From JANQIO01 sp965229625 (GTDB lineage: Bacteria > Pseudomonadota > Gammaproteobacteria > Pseudomonadales > Halieaceae), in assembly GCA_965229625.1 (NCBI GenBank), contig CBDDJJ010000002.1:682001-746000 (forward strand): 64,000 nt of DNA, in the 5' to 3' direction. The position numbers and the translations under genes were made by a program. The notes under the pieces were generated by a model. That model did no database searches. It saw only the letters and a list, made by a program, of their open reading frames with translations, and was not told the DNA's origin. This document shows, piece by piece, positions 1-8,689 of this stretch. How positions within the stretch are numbered: the first letter of the stretch is position 1; every line of letters begins with the position of its first letter.

Positions 1-864
1 CCTCTCCCAGGTACTGCGCATGACGGCGGACAGACCCGGCAGACTACATATAAACAGGTCCCGCATGGCGTAACTCAGCACCAGTTGCCTCGTAGTGGGA
101 ACACCCAGCCTGATTACAGATTCAACCACACTGTTGCAGGGCTCGTACCCGCGGTACAGCGCACTGTTCGCCGCCTTGCTGATCTTCGCCGCCATCGCAG
201 GGTCGGTACTTAGGATGTCTGCAATGACCTCTGCCGGCACCTCCGAGTCACCCATCACGTTGCGAATCTTCATCGCCACATCCGGGATACTTGTGAGCGT
301 AAAGCGATTGGCCGCAAGATCGGCGTGAAAGCTCTCCAGCAGCTCCGCAGTCTCCACCGTGTAATCCCGGGCGAAGACGAAGTCCTCGGGCAAGTACTCG
401 ATGAAATCTACGTCGCCGGTGGTAACGGGGCTCTGGTTGACCGGGGTCAGCTCACCGAGCACCTCCGGATCGAGCGCCAGATAAATGCAGTCGGTCACTG
501 CCAGAGCAGAGTATTTCCTCGGCCGGAGGCCTGTTACCACCCGGTTGGCGCAGTCAGTGCCACCCAGAAGCTCCCGGGTAGAGCCGTCCTTTGCGCTCAG
601 CCGTAAGTTGCCCTCCAGAAGCAGGTAGTCCATGGGATCAGGAGCATCAACTTCGAACAGGTAGCCCCCCTTGCCCAGCACCTGGGGTTCCAGCTTTTCC
701 GTTAAAAGCACCAGTTCATCGTGGGCGAGTGTCGAAAACGCGTGAAAGCGGCTCAGCCTCTCCGGAGTCAGTCGCTCCGGTTGAACCACAGGCACGAGGT
801 CAGCCTCTATCGCCTTCTCGGCGCGGGTCTTGCCCGACGCGTGTCTCTGAAAAAATCCAAGCAT
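1..864 (-). CDS. HDOD-domain signalling protein with N-terminal cyclic-nucleotide-binding-like domain (3' end cut by window)
   Basis: The frame is open for 288 codons from an ATG at 864 down to the window edge, so the C-terminus is missing. The N-terminal ~150 residues resemble a CRP-type effector-binding fold (MDYLLLEGNLRLSAKDG, then SALAVTDCIYLALDPEVL). The next ~95 residues begin an HDOD domain (LTSIPDVAMKIRN, DILSTDPAMAAKISKAANS, ESVIRLG). HDOD domains resemble HD phosphohydrolases but usually lack the metal-binding residues and act as signalling modules, often in motility or c-di-GMP circuits. AGAGG sits 9 bases before the ATG. A sigma-28-like promoter lies about 270 bp upstream. The ligand is unknown. 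Confidence 0.85.
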   Translation of the reverse strand, partial: MLGFFQRHASGKTRAEKAIEADLVPVVQPERLTPERLSRFHAFSTLAHDELVLLTEKLEPQVLGKGGYLFEVDAPDPMDYLLLEGNLRLSAKDGSTRELLGGTDCANRVVTGLRPRKYSALAVTDCIYLALDPEVLGELTPVNQSPVTTGDVDFIEYLPEDFVFARDYTVETAELLESFHADLAANRFTLTSIPDVAMKIRNVMGDSEVPAEVIADILSTDPAMAAKISKAANSALYRGYEPCNSVVESVIRLGVPTTRQLVLSYAMRDLFICSLPGLSAVMRSTWER

Positions 865-1235
865 CACAGTTGCCTCTACATAGTCCAGGTCACCAACAGT
901 CGGCGGGCTACACTCCCTGCGTTCACACGTTTCCACGCCCTGCGTTCGCCAGCCATAAAACTGCTGACGGGTAAAACCAGTGTGCTCCGCAATCGCACAG
1001 TGCCGCCAACGGCGCAGCTGCCAGACAGCGTGTCCAGCGGGGATAGCCAGCCGCGCTGCTCTGGGCGCGAAACAGGCAAGTCGAGTTGACCAGACAGGGC
1101 CATGTAAATCTCTCAATAGGGGCTGCTAACAACGCTATCGACCGTCTGCAGCAGTCCTTTAGAGAAATTCGTAACTCATTGAATACCAATAACTAAATCT
1201 AACACCCGCGCTCAGTAGCGCGCTGCTCGAGACGG
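865..1235. other. 371-bp leader/intergenic region upstream of the HDOD gene
   Basis: No convincing gene. It holds a sigma-28-like promoter on the minus strand (1135-1161). One minus-strand ORF (1103 to 876, 75 codons, Arg/Ser-rich, preceded by GAGAG) ends 11 bases before the HDOD start. It is open but has no recognisable family and is not called as a gene. No terminator-like hairpin is visible after the kinase that ends at 1236. Confidence 0.5.
1135..1161 (-). promoter_or_regulatory. Predicted sigma-28 (FliA) promoter upstream of the HDOD gene
   Basis: Reading the minus strand: TAAAGGAC, 11 bases, GTCGATAG. The sigma-28 consensus is TAAAGTTT-N11-GCCGATAA. The -35 core TAAAG is perfect, the -10 matches 6 of 8 and the spacing is exact. 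It would give a leader of about 260 bases. Confidence 0.6.
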
Positions 1236-2732
1236 CTACCTGGACTCGCCGAGCGTGCGCAGAGCATCTTCGAGGGCATCGATATCGAAGGGCTTGTGGA
1301 GACGAGCCACGATGTGCTCCGGCAGTGACTCAAGGACATCCATGTGGCCTGACATCAGGATGACCGGCAGGCCGGTATCCCGCAGGTTTTCGGCAAGCGT
1401 AAGCCCGGAGGCGCCGCCAATCCGATAGTCGGCCAGCACAAGATCGAAGCCTTCATCGACCCTGGCTATCGCTTGTTCAGGCGTTGTTACCAGGGCACAG
1501 CTGTGGCCGAGGTGTTCAAGCATAGCCTCACACACCCCGAGCATGGCGTGCTGGTCATCGACAACCAGAATATGGAAGGAATCTGATTTTCCAGGTCGGG
1601 CCTCCCGGCACTCGACTTCTGGCTCTCCCTCTACCTGGCAGTCAAAGGCCAGCGAGAACGTTGTCCCCTCCCCGGGAATCGATACCATATCTATTTCACC
1701 CCTCATGCCATCCACCGTTTCCTTGACCATATACAGGCCCAACCCTGCGCCCTGCTGGGACGGTTTGGTCGTAAAGAACGGCTCAAAAATGCGTGTCTGC
1801 TGTTCCACTGGAATGCCGGGGCCGTCGTCGCCCACCGACAGTACCACGCGCCCCGGTGCCGGATTAGACAAACGGATGGTAATGGTGCCGCCGCTGTCTC
1901 GCATCGCATAGCCTGCATTGGACATCAGGTTCATGATCAGGGATTCCACGCGCACTTCCTCACCATGCACGAGAGTACAGTGGGCATCAAAGACCAAAGC
2001 GGTATCAACGCCCGCAGGGAGTGAACCGGTAGTCAACTGTACAGCCATTTCCACAGTGCGATTCAGGCACAGGTAACCCGGCTCACTAGGTTCGCGGCGA
2101 CTGAAGTCCAGCAGGCGCTGGGTGAGTTTCTGTGCGCGCTCCGAGGCCTCGCGAATTGTCTCGACCGCACTGGCGACCCTGGACGGCTCCCGCATCAGCA
2201 GATCGGAAAAGCCCAGGATAGGGCCCAGGAGATTGTTGAGATCGTGGGCAATGCCACCCGCCAGCATGCCCACTGTGCGCAGTCGCTCCGCCTCTTCTAT
2301 CCTGCGCTGGGTTTCCTTCAGCTCCGTCACGTCGCTCATGAAACAATAGTGACCTGTATGCCTGCCATCAGCGTCCGATGTTTTTACCAGCAACAGTTTT
2401 TTATAGAAGATCGAACCGTCCTTGCGCAGGGCTCGCGATTCGACATTGACCTGGCCGTCTTTAAGCATTGCCATGTAACCGTCTCGACCGCCGGGGAGAT
2501 CTGCCTCGACCACGGTTACCTCCCAGGATTTTCCCACCAGTTCCTCAGGTTGGTAGCCGAGCATCTTCGCGTATCCGTCCCGCACAATCCGGAACTTACC
2601 GTCAGTGTCCAGCCATGATATGCCAGTCATCGAGTTCTCAACGGCAATCTGCAGCTCCTGCGCCGTCGCATCGTTGGTAAATGAATATGCTGCTCCAGGC
2701 AGGCTGGCGATTCGCTCTTCCACGCTAAGCAA
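1236..2732 (-). CDS. PAS-domain hybrid histidine kinase with C-terminal receiver
   Basis: Soluble 498-residue kinase with no membrane segment. A PAS/PAC sensor occupies about residues 25-140 and the HisKA dimerisation helix carries H163 in GGIAHDLNNLLG. The ATPase domain follows, with N-box NLMSNAGYAM, G1 DDGPGIP and G2 GAGLGLYMVKE. A receiver at about 386-495 has D435 (LVLADYR) and K480. The HDLNN/HDFNN type of H-box belongs to the NtrB-like kinase subfamily. It lies between a GGDEF gene and an HDOD gene on the same strand, so motility or c-di-GMP signalling is a reasonable inference. Its partner is unknown; no stand-alone response regulator lies beside it. Confidence 0.9.
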   Translation of the reverse strand: MLSVEERIASLPGAAYSFTNDATAQELQIAVENSMTGISWLDTDGKFRIVRDGYAKMLGYQPEELVGKSWEVTVVEADLPGGRDGYMAMLKDGQVNVESRALRKDGSIFYKKLLLVKTSDADGRHTGHYCFMSDVTELKETQRRIEEAERLRTVGMLAGGIAHDLNNLLGPILGFSDLLMREPSRVASAVETIREASERAQKLTQRLLDFSRREPSEPGYLCLNRTVEMAVQLTTGSLPAGVDTALVFDAHCTLVHGEEVRVESLIMNLMSNAGYAMRDSGGTITIRLSNPAPGRVVLSVGDDGPGIPVEQQTRIFEPFFTTKPSQQGAGLGLYMVKETVDGMRGEIDMVSIPGEGTTFSLAFDCQVEGEPEVECREARPGKSDSFHILVVDDQHAMLGVCEAMLEHLGHSCALVTTPEQAIARVDEGFDLVLADYRIGGASGLTLAENLRDTGLPVILMSGHMDVLESLPEHIVARLHKPFDIDALEDALRTLGESR

Positions 2733-2915
2733 CCTCTCTCACGAAGTCGGTCCGGGTATTCGGGGCTAACAGTATATAGTGCTATGGAAGCAGGCAATCC
2801 CGTGCCGGGCGCGCATTCGCGGGGCCGACTCCGGTAGTCAGTCGAGTGAGGCTCACAAAGCACTCGCGATAGTATTCACAAGCCGATCGAGGAAGCGAGC
2901 CTGCAGCCTGGCGCG

Positions 2916-3947
2916 TCAGCGGCGAATCTCCACCACCTTGCCTGCCTGCGCGGGCTTGTCATGCGGCTCAGTGAAGACTGCACGGTTGCGACCGCCTGAC
3001 TTGGCCCGGTAGAGCGCCTGGTCGGCCTGCTCGACAACATCACTCCAGCAGGACACATTGCTCGATGAGTTTGCGATCGCAGCGCCGGCACTGACCGTCA
3101 GTCTGCCAAGCGGGCTGGCCGGGTGCGGCAGCCGGCAGTCCGACACCGCATCAACCAGTCTCTGGGCGCAGCGTGCACTGTTCATCGCATCCACTGCCGG
3201 GACAAGCAACAACAATTCTTCGCCCCCGAACCGGTACAATCTGTCGTTGGTGCGGAGTTCCTCACGAAGAAATCCCGCGACCTGTTTCAGCGCAGTATCG
3301 CCAGCCTGGTGGCCAAAGTGATCGTTGTAGAGCTTGAAGTAGTCCACATCGATCAATACCACGCCGTAGGGCCGTCCGAATCTTTGGTAGGCAGCGTGAG
3401 TATGAACCAGATCTACCTCCATGGCGCGCCGGTTGCCGATTTCCAGCAGGTGATCTTCCATGGACATGGCCTGCAGTTCCTGGTTTACCTGGAGCAATTC
3501 CCGGGTTTCCCTGGCAACCGACCGTTGAATAGTCGAAGCGTGCAGTTCCACTACCTGGAAATGGGCGTTGGCCAGGTCCCGGTTGGTGACAATACCTACC
3601 AGCCTGTCGTCATCATCGACCACAGGCAGATGCCGGACCCTCTCGGTGCGGGCGACCACAACGGCTTCATAGAGGGTCTCGTTTTCGTTGACCGTGATGA
3701 CCGGTGACGACATGAAGTCAGTGACACTGGAGCGCAATAGGCCGAGCTCGTGTTGCGAAGCCACCAGCACGCGGGCAAGATCACGTTCGGTAATGATGCC
3801 TTGCGGATAGCTTTCACAACCGACCAGCATGAAGGATGAGGAATTCGCCACCATGAGTTCTGCAACCTCACCGAGAGTCATTGAGACATCTGCAGTCGCA
3901 GGTACACCGCACATCAATTCCCGGACATACACGTCACCCATAGCCAC
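2916..3947 (-). CDS. Diguanylate cyclase with tandem CBS domains (CBS-CBS-GGDEF)
   Basis: Predicted to make c-di-GMP from two GTP. Residues ~1-130 form a CBS pair (two repeats of the TERDLA / TNRDLA type), a module that in other proteins binds adenine nucleotides. A helical linker leads to a GGDEF domain at ~160-325. The active-site signature is GGEEL (241-245), a conservative variant of GG(D/E)EF, so activity is likely. An RxxD inhibitory site (RTND, 232-235) lies exactly five residues before it, implying product inhibition. A sigma-28-like promoter sits 29-55 bp upstream, so expression probably comes late in flagellar assembly. Confidence 0.92.
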   Translation of the reverse strand: MAMGDVYVRELMCGVPATADVSMTLGEVAELMVANSSSFMLVGCESYPQGIITERDLARVLVASQHELGLLRSSVTDFMSSPVITVNENETLYEAVVVARTERVRHLPVVDDDDRLVGIVTNRDLANAHFQVVELHASTIQRSVARETRELLQVNQELQAMSMEDHLLEIGNRRAMEVDLVHTHAAYQRFGRPYGVVLIDVDYFKLYNDHFGHQAGDTALKQVAGFLREELRTNDRLYRFGGEELLLLVPAVDAMNSARCAQRLVDAVSDCRLPHPASPLGRLTVSAGAAIANSSSNVSCWSDVVEQADQALYRAKSGGRNRAVFTEPHDKPAQAGKVVEIRR

Positions 3948-3975
3948 ACCCCTTGTCAGACACCTGTTAACAGTG

Positions 3976-4002
3976 ATGTCGGTTGGGCCGGCGATAACTT
4001 TA
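3976..4002 (-). promoter_or_regulatory. Predicted sigma-28 (FliA) promoter of the CBS-GGDEF gene
   Basis: Minus strand: TAAAGTTA, 11 bases, ACCGACAT. The -35 matches 7 of 8 and the -10 matches 5 of 8 (CCGA core intact), with exact spacing. It ends 29 bases before the ATG at 3947. Confidence 0.6.
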
Positions 4003-4037
4003 GGAATGTTTGCTACTGGGCACGGTGCCGTTGGCGT

Positions 4038-5666
4038 CTACGGACAAGCTTCGGTGCCCAGTGGGCCAATGCCAAGCTCCTGCCAGATTTGGCTCACCAG
4101 TGCAGAAGGGGCAAAGGGCTTGCGCAGAACCTGAGCCTCAGCCAGATCAATGTCCAGCGCCTGGAGGCGGCTGTCAACATAGCCAGACATGTAGAGTACT
4201 GACATACGCTTGCCGCGGGCCCTCAGTTCGTTCACCAGCGCAGGGCCACTCATGTCGGGCATGACAACATCGGAGATCACGATGTCGAAGGCCACATCAT
4301 CTGCGGCGCGCAGTGCATCCTGCCCATGTTGCGCAAGGGTAACCCTAAAACCCTCAGCTTCCAGTGCAGTGCGCAGTAGCACGCCAGCCGATTCATCATC
4401 CTCCACGATCAGTACCCGAGTCTGGCCGGCCTCCCTGGCCCCGTTGAAGACGTCGACGTCAAGCTCGGGGAGTGATTCGGTTTCGGGCGGGTTGACCAGT
4501 GGCAGGTTGATCAGAACCACGGTGCCAACACCAGGGGCGCTCTCGACGTGGATACCCCCCTTCGCACGCTGCACCACGCTGTACACAGAGGCCATCCCAA
4601 GCCCGGTTCCCTTGCCGGTTTCCTTGGTCGTGAAGAAGGGCTCAAATACATGCTTTACCTGCTCACTGTCCATACCACAGCCGTTATCCCGAACAGACAG
4701 CAGCGCTTCCGACTCCCCGTCGCCTTCATAGCGCATCAAGGACAGCGTGATCTTGCCACCACTGCCCAGCGCGTCCCGGGCGTTGCTGATCAGATTCAGC
4801 ACTATTTGCTCTACGTCCCCAGGTGACAAGTTGACCGGCATTGGCTCGCCTGAAGATTCGAGCGAAAATACGACGTCCTCACCGATGACGCTGTGCAACA
4901 TCTCGGAGAGCTTGTAGACAACATCCGATAGATCGGAAACCTCGTGCTCTTCGGTTTCCTTACGGCTAAATACCATAAGGCGTTCCACCAGGTCCGCTGC
5001 GTGCCTGGCGGCATGACTAATGTAGTCAACATAGCCAAGCAACCTGGGCGAATCCCTGAGCTGGGCGCGCAAAATCTCGGAATAGCCAACCACAGGCATC
5101 AGCTGGTTGTTGAAGTCGTGGGCAATGCCACTGACCATCTTGCCAATCGCGTCAATTTTCTGCGTGTGCTTGAGCTCTCTCTGTAATTGCTCCCGCTGGG
5201 AACTGTCACGCCAGCTAACGTGGAGGTAGATGGGGTTTTCAGGGTCCAGAACGGTCAGCACTGCCTCAACGGGAAACGGCGTGCCATCCAGCCGCAGGTG
5301 TTTCCAGTCGAACCTGTGCGAGCCTTGCTCCAACGCGATGGCGACGTTGTTCTGATGCTTGACCGACGACAGTGCCCCGTCGGGCTGTTTTTCGGGCGAA
5401 ATCTGCCAGGGCTGCAATTCCAGTAATTGCTGCTTGCTTTCGGCACCAAGCGCGCGAATCGCCGCTTCATTGCAGTCGACGAAGGAATTGCCCTTCATCA
5501 CCAGGATGGGGTCCGCGCAGTGCTCGAATAGCATTTGGTGCCAGTTGCCCGGCTGGGTGTCATAGCGCTGTGCAGTCATCGGACTTGCGGTGCCTCCATT
5601 TTTCGCAGGTGGCTGGTAGGTGCCGTACGCTGCTTTCGCAGCACGCAGTAGCGCCTCAGAAAACAA
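4038..5666 (-). CDS. PAS-domain hybrid histidine kinase with C-terminal receiver
   Basis: A 542-residue soluble kinase. A PAS/PAC sensor covers about residues 40-160, HisKA carries H183 in SGIAHDFNNQLMPVVGY, and the ATPase domain has N-box LNLISNARDAL and G2 GTGLGMASVY. A C-terminal receiver contains VLIVEDDES and VISDVVMPDMSG. The H-box matches the NtrB-like class, as in the kinase ending at 1236, so the two may be paralogues. The longest frame starts at TTG (5666). ATG at residue 30 (5579), with GGAGG 12 bases upstream, is a credible alternative. It is divergent from the REC-HD-GYP gene, whose receiver is a possible phosphoacceptor (inference). Confidence 0.88.
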   Translation of the reverse strand: MFSEALLRAAKAAYGTYQPPAKNGGTASPMTAQRYDTQPGNWHQMLFEHCADPILVMKGNSFVDCNEAAIRALGAESKQQLLELQPWQISPEKQPDGALSSVKHQNNVAIALEQGSHRFDWKHLRLDGTPFPVEAVLTVLDPENPIYLHVSWRDSSQREQLQRELKHTQKIDAIGKMVSGIAHDFNNQLMPVVGYSEILRAQLRDSPRLLGYVDYISHAARHAADLVERLMVFSRKETEEHEVSDLSDVVYKLSEMLHSVIGEDVVFSLESSGEPMPVNLSPGDVEQIVLNLISNARDALGSGGKITLSLMRYEGDGESEALLSVRDNGCGMDSEQVKHVFEPFFTTKETGKGTGLGMASVYSVVQRAKGGIHVESAPGVGTVVLINLPLVNPPETESLPELDVDVFNGAREAGQTRVLIVEDDESAGVLLRTALEAEGFRVTLAQHGQDALRAADDVAFDIVISDVVMPDMSGPALVNELRARGKRMSVLYMSGYVDSRLQALDIDLAEAQVLRKPFAPSALVSQIWQELGIGPLGTEACP

Positions 5667-6024
5667 AGCTATGCTTCGTTTCCAGGTGCTGGACGCCAGT
5701 ACTTTTCAATGCCCCGGGCGAAAGGCGGCTAGATACCTGACTGCCTATCACCCGTTGAAAAAGCCCCATCTGATTCGCCGGCTCGAAATGTGCAGACATC
5801 CTTGAACAAAGGCTGCCACCGCGACCGCAAAATCCATGGTGCGTGATCTATATACCCCCGTTCGGCAGGTCGACGCCATCCCCTGGAAGCAATATCTCTA
5901 GAAGTGTGAACCCGTTCTCACTCGAAAGAAATTTCCTCTAAAGAATCCGCCCTGAATGCCGACAAGCCAGTGACGCCCTCCGTGAGGGTTGAGCGGCACA
6001 GGATTACCAGGCACAGGGGGACAC
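5667..6024. other. Divergent intergenic region between hybrid kinase and HD-GYP operon
   Basis: A 358-bp non-coding stretch. The plus strand carries a strong sigma-28-like promoter (5939-5965) for the HD-GYP gene. I see no clear promoter for the leftward kinase and no tRNA or hairpin terminator. Confidence 0.6.
5939..5965 (+). promoter_or_regulatory. Predicted sigma-28 (FliA) promoter of the HD-GYP operon
   Basis: TAAAGAAT, 11 bases, GCCGACAA. The -35 matches 6 of 8 including all of TAAAG, the -10 matches 7 of 8, and spacing is exact. The expected start of transcription is near 5973, about 50 bases before the ATG at 6025. Confidence 0.75.
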
Positions 6025-7089
6025 ATGGAACACGAGCTCCGTCTACTCATTGATGAGGCCCATCCGTCGGCGGAAGATCGGCACCTGATTCTTGTGGCCG
6101 ATGATTCACCACACAACCTGGATACGCTCTATGAAAGCCTCCACAACGAGCACTCGGTCCGCGTAGCAAGGGATGGGCTCAAAGCCCTGGAACTAGCAAC
6201 CTCTGAACCCCGCCCAGACCTGATATTACTGGACGTCATGATGCCAGGGTTGAATGGCTATGAGGTCTTCGAACGCCTGCAGGCGGACCCAACGGTTGCT
6301 GATATCCCGGTCATCTTTATCACGGGTAAGACCGAGAGCGCAGACGAGAGCAAGGGACTGAGCATGGGCGCCGTCGACTATATCTCCAAGCCGATCGTGC
6401 CAGACATCGTGCGCGCACGGGTCCAGACCCACCTCACCCTGGCGGATACCCAGCGTGCCCTGGAGTACCAGGTTGCCGACCGCACCCGGGAACTGGAAAA
6501 AACACGTCTTGAAGTCATTCGCAAGCTGGGCGCTGCAGCGGAATTCAGGGATGACGAATCCGGTAAACACATTATCCGCATGAGTAGCTACAGCCGACTG
6601 ATCGCGCTGCGCTTCTCGGAACGGGAGTCCTTCGCCAACCTGATCAACAGCGCCGCACCGATGCACGACATCGGCAAGATCGGGATTCCCGACAATATCC
6701 TACTCAAGCCAGGTCGCCTAAACAGTACCGAATGGGAGGTGATGAAGCAGCACGTTGAAATCGGCGCCGCCATCATTGGCGAATCCGAACACCCGTTGTT
6801 CAAGACAGCTCGACAGATCGCCCTCTATCACCATGAAAAATGGGATGGCAGTGGCTACCCGGAGGGATTGGCCCGGGAGAAGATCCCGCTACCCGCCCGC
6901 ATCGTCGCAATTGCCGATGTGTTCGACGCACTGACAAGCGAGCGGCCCTACAAAAAAGCCTGGAGCATCGACGAAACCGTGGAGTTTGTCTACGAGAATC
7001 GAGGCGCCCACTTCGATCCGAATCTTGTCGACGTCTTCCTTGAGTGCATGGACGACATTCTCAGGATTCGGAAGAAGTATCTCGACTGA
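6025..7089 (+). CDS. Response regulator with HD-GYP c-di-GMP phosphodiesterase output
   Basis: An N-terminal receiver (residues ~20-135) carries D70 in LILLDVMMPG. A coiled linker leads to an HD-GYP domain (~160-350) with the HD pair H214-D215 in MHDIGKIGIPD and the signature HHEKWDGSGYP at 269-279. The canonical catalytic set looks complete, so c-di-GMP hydrolysis is expected. The ATG at 6025 is chosen because AGGGGG precedes it; an in-frame TTG at 5989 would add 12 residues. It is the first gene of an apparent operon with a protease and a HAMP protein (7-bp gap, then a 23-bp overlap), behind a sigma-28-like promoter. Confidence 0.93.
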   Translation: MEHELRLLIDEAHPSAEDRHLILVADDSPHNLDTLYESLHNEHSVRVARDGLKALELATSEPRPDLILLDVMMPGLNGYEVFERLQADPTVADIPVIFITGKTESADESKGLSMGAVDYISKPIVPDIVRARVQTHLTLADTQRALEYQVADRTRELEKTRLEVIRKLGAAAEFRDDESGKHIIRMSSYSRLIALRFSERESFANLINSAAPMHDIGKIGIPDNILLKPGRLNSTEWEVMKQHVEIGAAIIGESEHPLFKTARQIALYHHEKWDGSGYPEGLAREKIPLPARIVAIADVFDALTSERPYKKAWSIDETVEFVYENRGAHFDPNLVDVFLECMDDILRIRKKYLD

Positions 7090-7096
7090 CGGTGCC

Positions 7097-7996
7097 GTGA
7101 AGTCTTGTGAATCGACAATCCCACCCAACCAGGTCTTTCAGCTGTTCTTCACAACGCTGCTGCTATTCGCCCTTGGTGCAAGAGCCTCGGATGACTTTGC
7201 AGCAAAGACGTTTGACGAACGCGAGCAGATTGCCACGGCGCTGCGCTGGATCGAAGTCAACCCCCTGCTCGGTCGCAGTGAAGACGTTGACCAGATCGAG
7301 ACCGATGCCAAGGAATTTGCGGCCCTTGGCAACAGCAGCGGCGCAAAACCACAGCGTGTTGCCCTCGCACCCGCTTCTGCCCTCGATGAACTACCGTTCG
7401 CCGTTGTGGGGAAGTTGTTCTTCCGCAAACCAAATGGGCGCCCTGCCGCATGCAGCGCCGGCTTTGCGGGCGACGATGACATCCTGGTTACCGCAGCCCA
7501 CTGCCTCATGCAGCGCGACGGGACATGGAATTCAGATCCCATTTTCTATCACCTGTTCGGATCTGAAGATAGAGAAGTGTTCGAAATCGAGTGCATGGCA
7601 ACGATGAACGAATGGCGAGAGCTGCGGGGAGGCGAGCAATTGGCCTACGATTTCGGTTTTCTCAAAACCGGGCGGAAAAGCTCCCGCGGTTCGCTCGGCG
7701 TCAGCAAGGGCCTGCCTGCGGAGCACTTGCAACTGGTGGGCTACGCGGACAGGTATCACGAGGGCAAGCGGATGATGACGGCGACCGTGCCCTCTTCCTA
7801 CACACACTCCGGGTTGTTGATTACCAGTGGCAATACCATGGGAGATGGCAGCAGCGGCAGTCCCTGGACCGCGATGGGTGCCGTCTACTCCGTCTCTTCT
7901 TTCTTCGTAATCGACAAGCCCGACGTGATGTGGGGCCCCAGATTCACCAGTGACACCCTTGAGCTAATGAACTATGTCCGCCGCGGCTGCCAATAA
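7097..7996 (+). CDS. Secreted trypsin-like (S1 family) serine protease
   Basis: 299 residues from GTG at 7097, only 7 bases after the HD-GYP stop. A signal peptide is visible (FFTTLLLFALGARA, cleavage near residue 30). The protease fold shows the S1 triad: H135 in VTAAHC, D185 in AYDFGFLK, and S253 in GSSGSPW, the glutamyl-endopeptidase/DegP-like version of the serine motif. C119 and C136 could form the usual disulphide around the catalytic His. The first ~95 residues after the signal look like a propeptide or accessory region. No transmembrane anchor or PDZ domain is seen. The substrate is unknown. A frame open upstream inside the HD-GYP gene is ignored. Confidence 0.87.
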   Translation: MKSCESTIPPNQVFQLFFTTLLLFALGARASDDFAAKTFDEREQIATALRWIEVNPLLGRSEDVDQIETDAKEFAALGNSSGAKPQRVALAPASALDELPFAVVGKLFFRKPNGRPAACSAGFAGDDDILVTAAHCLMQRDGTWNSDPIFYHLFGSEDREVFEIECMATMNEWRELRGGEQLAYDFGFLKTGRKSSRGSLGVSKGLPAEHLQLVGYADRYHEGKRMMTATVPSSYTHSGLLITSGNTMGDGSSGSPWTAMGAVYSVSSFFVIDKPDVMWGPRFTSDTLELMNYVRRGCQ

Positions 7997-8555
7997 AACC
8001 GGGGATCAAACCTCAAAACGGTCGCTGATCCCTACCGACCCTGAGTTCCGTGGCGCGCGTGTGCTGATCAATCCCGGGTTCCAACTGCGTTTTATGGCCT
8101 ACATGCTGGCCATCGCCGTGTTCGGCTTCGCCATAATCTTCCTGTCAAACCTGAATTACTTTGCCGAGCTCTCACGCATGGGTGAAGAAATAGGCCTGAC
8201 CGAGAGCCATCCATACTTCAAGCTTATCCAGGAGCAGAAACGCTTGCTGGCCACCAGCTATGCGGTGGCCACAGCCATTGCGATGGTTTTCATCGCGCTC
8301 GGCGGCTTCGTGCTTTCCTACAAGATCGCCACGCCAATCTACAAGATGCGCAGACATATGCAGCTGTTCCGCTCAAACATCGAGCAGCTCCCCGAGTTCA
8401 ACCTGTCTGACAAGGACTTCTTCCCCGAACTGGAGGATATCGTCAACGACTCCATCAACGATTTCATGCTGCAGCTGGACGCGATGAACAGCCAGCTCAC
8501 GGAGCAGGAACGAGTAAAAGCACAACGTCTGCGTGATCCTGAGGACTACAGGTAG
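7974..8555 (+). CDS. Two-pass membrane protein with HAMP-like domain, no output domain
   Basis: 193 residues; the ATG overlaps the protease stop by 23 bases, indicating translational coupling. There are two membrane spans (about residues 38-60 and 91-115), a short ~30-residue periplasmic loop, then a HAMP-like segment starting YKIATPIYKMRRHMQLF and a charged C-terminus. The layout matches the N-terminal half of a chemoreceptor or sensor kinase, but no methyl-accepting, kinase or cyclase domain follows. It may be a membrane adaptor that partners a cytoplasmic enzyme, perhaps the HD-GYP protein (inference from position only). Confidence 0.75.
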   Translation: MSAAAANKTGDQTSKRSLIPTDPEFRGARVLINPGFQLRFMAYMLAIAVFGFAIIFLSNLNYFAELSRMGEEIGLTESHPYFKLIQEQKRLLATSYAVATAIAMVFIALGGFVLSYKIATPIYKMRRHMQLFRSNIEQLPEFNLSDKDFFPELEDIVNDSINDFMLQLDAMNSQLTEQERVKAQRLRDPEDYR

Positions 8556-8689
8556 CACCTGATGTCCACCGAGGCTTACATCGCAGCTTTAGCCGAAAAC
8601 TCAGATCTACAGTCTTCTGAGGCTTTTCGCTGGTCGCCGCACCGGCACTGAACCACGCACTTCTGTTACTTGGCAATGCAGGAAGCTAG

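Noticed and set aside
8592..8599. GCCGAAAA resembling a sigma-28 -10 upstream of the pilin-like gene
   Set aside because: The sequence 11 bases upstream shows no TAAAG-like -35.
8562..8651. 29-codon plus-strand ORF between the HAMP gene and the pilin-like gene
   Set aside because: Short, poor ribosome site, no recognisable feature.
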